9,590 nt of DNA, from NCBI GenBank assembly GCA_958427375.1, contig CAUABY010000063.1:1-9590 (forward strand). The letters are read 5' to 3'. Under the pieces are notes generated by a model. It was not told where the DNA came from, did not search any database, and saw only the letters and a list, made by a program, of their open reading frames with translations. This document shows, piece after piece, positions 6,589 through 9,590 of this stretch (its first letter is position 1; each line of letters opens with the position of its first letter). This stretch comes from an uncultured Eubacteriales bacterium (lineage in GTDB: Bacteria; Bacillota; Clostridia; Oscillospirales; Oscillospiraceae). The position numbers and the translations under genes were made by a program.

Positions 6589-7497
6589 TTATCTGCGGCC
6601 TCCTCCGCCGCCGGAGAATCCGCCACCGCCGCGGCCGCTTCCACCGCCAAAGCCACCGGAGCCGCCGCCGAATCCACCGCCGAAGCCTCCGGGGTCTCCA
6701 CCAAAGCCGCCGCCTCTGGGCGGCCAGTCGTTTCGGTCATTATATGGCCTGCGGTTTCTGTTTCGTGAGTTGAAATAGAGCATCCACGGAAGCCACGAAC
6801 CGCTGCCTCGTCCTCCGCGCCCGCCTCTGCCGCGGCGCCCGCCGGAAAGAATGATAATTATGAACGCGGCAACGAAAATAATATCTATGATATCCGATAA
6901 AGAGAAACGGGAGCCGTAATTATAATAATTATCGTTGTAAGTATTATATTGATTCTGAGGTACATTGCCGACAGGCTCACCGGCTGATGCCGTGCTGCTG
7001 TCATAGCGCTCATCATACCAGTCAAGAAGCTGCATAAAAAGCTCTGTCACGGCATCGTCGTACTTTCCGGCGTCAAAGTCATCATAGAAATAATCTTCAA
7101 GCAGCTCGTCAACATCGTCTGAACTCAGCTGTGAGTTGAGACCGAGGCCGTAAGCGAGCCAGCATTTATTCTCCTGCACAGCGAGAAGCAATAGCATACC
7201 GTTATTGTAATCGGCAGAACCAACGCCCCAGTCGTTGAAGAGCTTATACGCGTACTCGTCACAGTACATCCCGTCAAGATAGTCAACGGTTACAACAACA
7301 ATCTGCGCGCCCTGGCACTGCTGCTCAAGCGCACCGTTGTAGTTGATTATCGTCTCCTCCGTTGTGCTGGACAGCACATTTGCATAGTCCGCCACATAAA
7401 AGCTTTCGCTCTGTGACACGACGGCATAAGCGGGGGATATAAGCACAGTACACAGAATGAGCGCGGAGAGAAGCGAGATAAATTTTTTGATTCTCAT
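6589..7497 (-). CDS. TPM-domain membrane protein with glycine-rich tail (YgcG-like)
   Basis: This 302-residue protein has a signal peptide (residues 1-25, ending SPAYA), a TPM domain at about 33-165 (FYVADYANVLSS opening, QIVVVTVDYLDG at 65-76, GSADYNNGMLLLLAV at 93-107, WLAYGLGL at 113-120), a Tyr/Asn-rich linker at 183-195, one transmembrane helix at about 203-217, an Arg/Gly stretch RRGRGGRGGRG at 221-231 and a glycine/phenylalanine tail from about 261 to the end. The layout predicts the TPM domain outside the membrane and a basic tail inside. The TPM domain of plant TLP18.3 is an acid phosphatase linked to photosystem II repair; bacterial copies are poorly understood. The start at 7497 lies one base after the preceding stop (TAA T ATG) with no strong ribosome site, suggesting translational coupling. 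Upstream in-frame starts lie inside the previous gene. Confidence 0.9.
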   Translation of the reverse strand: MRIKKFISLLSALILCTVLISPAYAVVSQSESFYVADYANVLSSTTEETIINYNGALEQQCQGAQIVVVTVDYLDGMYCDEYAYKLFNDWGVGSADYNNGMLLLLAVQENKCWLAYGLGLNSQLSSDDVDELLEDYFYDDFDAGKYDDAVTELFMQLLDWYDERYDSSTASAGEPVGNVPQNQYNTYNDNYYNYGSRFSLSDIIDIIFVAAFIIIILSGGRRGRGGRGGRGSGSWLPWMLYFNSRNRNRRPYNDRNDWPPRGGGFGGDPGGFGGGFGGGSGGFGGGSGRGGGGFSGGGGGRR

Positions 7498-7498
7498 A

Positions 7499-8056
7499 TT
7501 ACGCAAAGTATTCCGGGCCATAGATATCGCAGTTATCGGCAAAGAACTTCTCGGTTTCGCTCATGCCGTTTTTATAATTGCGCACATAGTCATTGTAGCC
7601 AGACTCGGTTATGAGGCGCGAGGCATTTTCTATGGTACTCAGGTACTGCTCCATGCCGCTTGCGTCGCGCTCGGTGAAATCAAGGTCTCTGGTCTTGCGC
7701 TCAATTGACACAAGCTCATCGCTTAAATCTTTATAGAGGCTATAGTATGAACTGAACCAGTCGCCCTTGTAAGACATGCTGAATCTAAGGTTGCTCGATT
7801 TTTCGGCGAGCTGCTCAGTATCGACGCCATAGTCAGACACGATGGAAACAATACCGTCCGCCGCACCGCATATGACCTCAAGCTGGTCGCCAATGCTGGG
7901 GTGCTTATACCCGTCATAAGTGACCCCGTCATAAAAGGCCGCGGACACCTTGTCAACCTGTGCCTGAAGCTTTGTGTCCGCCGAGATGACAGTTGAAAAA
8001 AGAATAATCAAAACAGACAAAACGGTGGCGACAGCGGGTCTTTTTAAAAATTTCAT
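7499..8056 (-). CDS. Secreted or membrane-anchored protein, divergent LemA-like
   Basis: This 185-residue protein begins with a basic segment (MKFLKR) and a hydrophobic stretch at about 8-24, which could be a signal peptide or N-terminal anchor. The rest is predicted helical. The C-terminal half resembles the end of LemA: LSDELVSIERKTRDLDFTER at 111-130, followed by ENASRLITESGYNDYVRNYK at 143-162 and a final YGPEYFA. LemA proteins have a comparable L..EL..IE block, a YN..V..(Y/F)N helix and end near YFE. The N-terminal half lacks the usual RR..LIPNLV motif, so this is a remote member at best. LemA and TPM proteins are frequent neighbours, which supports the reading. GGAGGAG precedes the start, and the stop abuts the TPM gene. 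Function unknown, probably in the cell envelope. Confidence 0.7.
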   Translation of the reverse strand: MKFLKRPAVATVLSVLIILFSTVISADTKLQAQVDKVSAAFYDGVTYDGYKHPSIGDQLEVICGAADGIVSIVSDYGVDTEQLAEKSSNLRFSMSYKGDWFSSYYSLYKDLSDELVSIERKTRDLDFTERDASGMEQYLSTIENASRLITESGYNDYVRNYKNGMSETEKFFADNCDIYGPEYFA

Positions 8057-8083
8057 AGGCTCCTCCAAATATGAGGCTCAGCC

Positions 8084-9253
8084 TCAGCCGTTCATCTCAA
8101 GCAGCTTGCGCTTGAGCTCGCCCTCAATCTTGTTGAGCTCTGCCTCAGCCTGCGCGCGGCTGGCGCGGCCCGCGTCCTGAATCTGGCGAACCTCGTCGAG
8201 TGTCTTGATGAGCTCCTCGTTGGTCTTTTTGAGCGTCTCAATATCGACAATGCCGCGTTCGGATTCTCTCGCGATATTCACACTGCCCTGATGGAGCGCC
8301 TGAGCGTTCTGCTGAAGAAGAGCGTTCGTGGTGTCAGTAACATCTCTCTGGGCCTTCATCGCCTGCTCAGAGTAGTACATGGACAGACCCAGCACCATCT
8401 GGTTTTTCCACAGGGGGATAGTGTTCACGATAGAAGAGCGAATCTTCTCAACCATGAGGCTGTCATTGTTCTGCACCATGCGAATCTGCGGTGCCATCTG
8501 CACGGAGATCTGGCGGGTGAGCTCAAGGTCGTGTATCTTCTTTTCAAAGCGGCCGATGAGGTTTGCAAAATCGTTTGCTGCCTGAGCGTCCTCAGGCAGG
8601 CCGGTCTCCTGCGCGTGGGCGACAAGCTTTGGCAGCTCCTCATTGCGAAGCTGCTCAATCTTGAGCTTACCGGCTATGATATACATTGTGAGCTCTTTCA
8701 TGTACTCCTGATTTTTGCCGTACATCTTATCCATCATGCTGATATCTTTCATCAGCACAACTTCATGCTTTTCAAGGGCCTCAACGATTCTGTCCACATT
8801 GACCTCAGCCTTGTCAAACTGAGCTTTCATGGAGGCAATGTTGTTCGTGGCCTTTTTAAATAGGCCGCGCAGCCCCTTCTTTTCTTCGGGAGCAAAGTTC
8901 AGCCCCTGAAGCTCTACCACAAGGTCGCCGAGCATGTCGCCGACCTCGCCGAGATCCTTTGTGCGGACGGAGCCCAGCGCTGCATCGGAAAACTCGGATA
9001 TATTCTTCTGCGCGGCAGCGCCGTAATTCATAATCTGCTCGGTGTTGGTTACGTCTATCTTACCCGAAAAGTCACGCACTGCGGCCTGCTCAGCCTCTGA
9101 AAGCGCGCTGATGTCAAGCTTTTCAGCCTTGACTTCCTCGGCGTTTTCAATCTCAGCGGGCTTAACTTCGGGAGCTTCCTCCACTGCCGCGGCTGTCGCG
9201 GTTTTATTCGGTTCAAGAGTGAGACTGGGAATGGAACTTGTCTGTTCGTTCAT
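8084..9253 (-). CDS. telA: TelA-family protein (toxic anion resistance family)
   Basis: This 389-residue, almost wholly helical soluble protein of the TelA family (named for tellurite resistance; members are also linked to envelope stress and antimicrobial tolerance) has no signal peptide or membrane segment. An Ala/Glu-rich variable N-terminus (about 1-60) leads into the conserved core: GDMLGDLVVELQGLN near 107-121, KGLRGLFKKA near 127-136, then a long helical section with KDISMMDKMYGKNQEYM, GRFEKKIHDLELTRQ, SIVNTIPLWKNQMVLGL and a C-terminal coiled coil ending KRKLLEMNG. The ATG at 9253 has AAAGGA nine bases upstream and lies 20 bases after the xpaC stop. XpaC-TelA adjacency is a known arrangement in Firmicutes. 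Actual anion resistance in this organism is not shown by the sequence. Confidence 0.9.
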   Translation of the reverse strand: MNEQTSSIPSLTLEPNKTATAAAVEEAPEVKPAEIENAEEVKAEKLDISALSEAEQAAVRDFSGKIDVTNTEQIMNYGAAAQKNISEFSDAALGSVRTKDLGEVGDMLGDLVVELQGLNFAPEEKKGLRGLFKKATNNIASMKAQFDKAEVNVDRIVEALEKHEVVLMKDISMMDKMYGKNQEYMKELTMYIIAGKLKIEQLRNEELPKLVAHAQETGLPEDAQAANDFANLIGRFEKKIHDLELTRQISVQMAPQIRMVQNNDSLMVEKIRSSIVNTIPLWKNQMVLGLSMYYSEQAMKAQRDVTDTTNALLQQNAQALHQGSVNIARESERGIVDIETLKKTNEELIKTLDEVRQIQDAGRASRAQAEAELNKIEGELKRKLLEMNG

Positions 9254-9273
9254 TTTTAGCTGTCCTTTCTGAT

Positions 9274-9590
9274 TTATTGTTGAGATGTCTGCACTTCAAA
9301 ATCCTTTTCACCGGCCAGCCCCTCACGGGCGAGCATGGTGTTCATAACCTCAATATCCGTTTCAATATCGAGCGCCTGATTTGCAAAGAGAGAATCCAAA
9401 CGCTTCTTATATGCCACAATAACAGTGTCGAGCATATCGTTTATGCTCTTCATGCTCTTGTCGAGGTTCTCGCCCTCAATGCCCTGCGCGCTCATGCGGT
9501 CATAGGCGTTGAGAAGCTTTATGGTAGTGGGCAGGTAATAGTTCAAAAACTACTTTATCTGTGGAATAACTGAGGGATCATCAATAGCAT
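9274..9590 (-). pseudogene. xpaC: xpaC-like gene, 3' part, interrupted by in-frame TAG; runs off the window
   Basis: The frame matches the C-terminal region of XpaC-family proteins (5-bromo-4-chloroindolyl phosphate hydrolysis protein family), which are membrane-associated partners commonly encoded next to telA. The window edge supplies AIDDPSVIPQIK (9553-9588), then TAG at 9550-9552, then FLNYYLPTTIKLLNAYDRMS and further conserved-looking sequence to TAA at 9274-9276 (91 codons after TAG). The similarity continues on both sides without a frame shift, so the TAG sits where one sense codon, probably Lys, Arg or Gln, would be expected. A one-base change (CAG or AAG to TAG), a sequencing error or readthrough could explain it. 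A TTG at 9546 could in principle restart translation but has no convincing ribosome site. The 5' part and any membrane segments lie outside the window. Confidence 0.75.

Noticed and set aside
6592..6720. Repetitive GC-rich tract that could be taken for a repeat array or CRISPR
   Set aside because: It is the codon-level image of the Gly/Phe tail of the TPM protein. Unit lengths vary and there are no spacers.
8291..8863. A 190-codon plus-strand open frame opposite telA
   Set aside because: His/Leu-rich shadow of the helical telA gene with no start signal or domain.
9277..9546. Separate 90-residue gene starting with TTG at 9546
   Set aside because: XpaC similarity continues upstream of the TTG through the TAG, and no good ribosome site precedes it. 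It is better read as the 3' part of an interrupted xpaC.

Overview
The window looks like a chromosomal stretch from a Clostridia-type Firmicute, most likely an uncultured gut member of the Oscillospirales/Ruminococcaceae. This is an inference from gene content and order: an argR-like end followed by recN, Firmicute-style purine-rich ribosome sites, a lipoprotein sugar-binding-protein remnant, and an XpaC/TelA pair. Base composition is moderate to slightly GC-rich, with AT-rich intergenic gaps. I see no rRNA, tRNA, CRISPR array, insertion sequence or phage gene.

Left part, plus strand (1-3453): the last codons of a probable argR are followed by recN (DNA repair ATPase), a small cysteine-rich C_GCAxxG_C_C protein whose start overlaps the recN stop (ATGA), and tyrS (tyrosyl-tRNA synthetase) four bases later. 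The three full genes look like one transcription unit ending at a strong intrinsic terminator (3413-3453).

Middle (3534-about 4300, plus): a decayed gene for an extracellular solute-binding lipoprotein. It keeps a ribosome site, a lipoprotein signal and a recognisable C-terminal part, but carries frame breaks, an in-frame TAG and apparently a large internal deletion. A hairpin at 4338-4369 separates it from the convergent genes to its right.

Right part, minus strand (4392-9590). Reading leftward from the right edge: the 3' end of xpaC with an in-frame TAG, telA, a divergent secreted LemA-like protein, and a membrane-anchored TPM-domain protein with a glycine-rich tail. These four are tightly packed and probably form one envelope-related operon. 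Next come ybaK (aminoacyl-tRNA deacylase family) with a candidate promoter and its own terminator, and then rfbD-rfbC (last two steps of dTDP-L-rhamnose synthesis), driven by a near-consensus promoter that contains a short palindrome between its -35 and -10 boxes.

Most of the window is ordinary core genome. The points that merit a second look are the TAG inside xpaC, the four-gene XpaC/TelA/LemA-like/TPM cluster with its unusual LemA-like member, the palindrome in the rfbDC promoter, the tyrS placement without room for its own leader, and the state of the solute-binding-protein relic. I found no clear evidence of a wholly new system.
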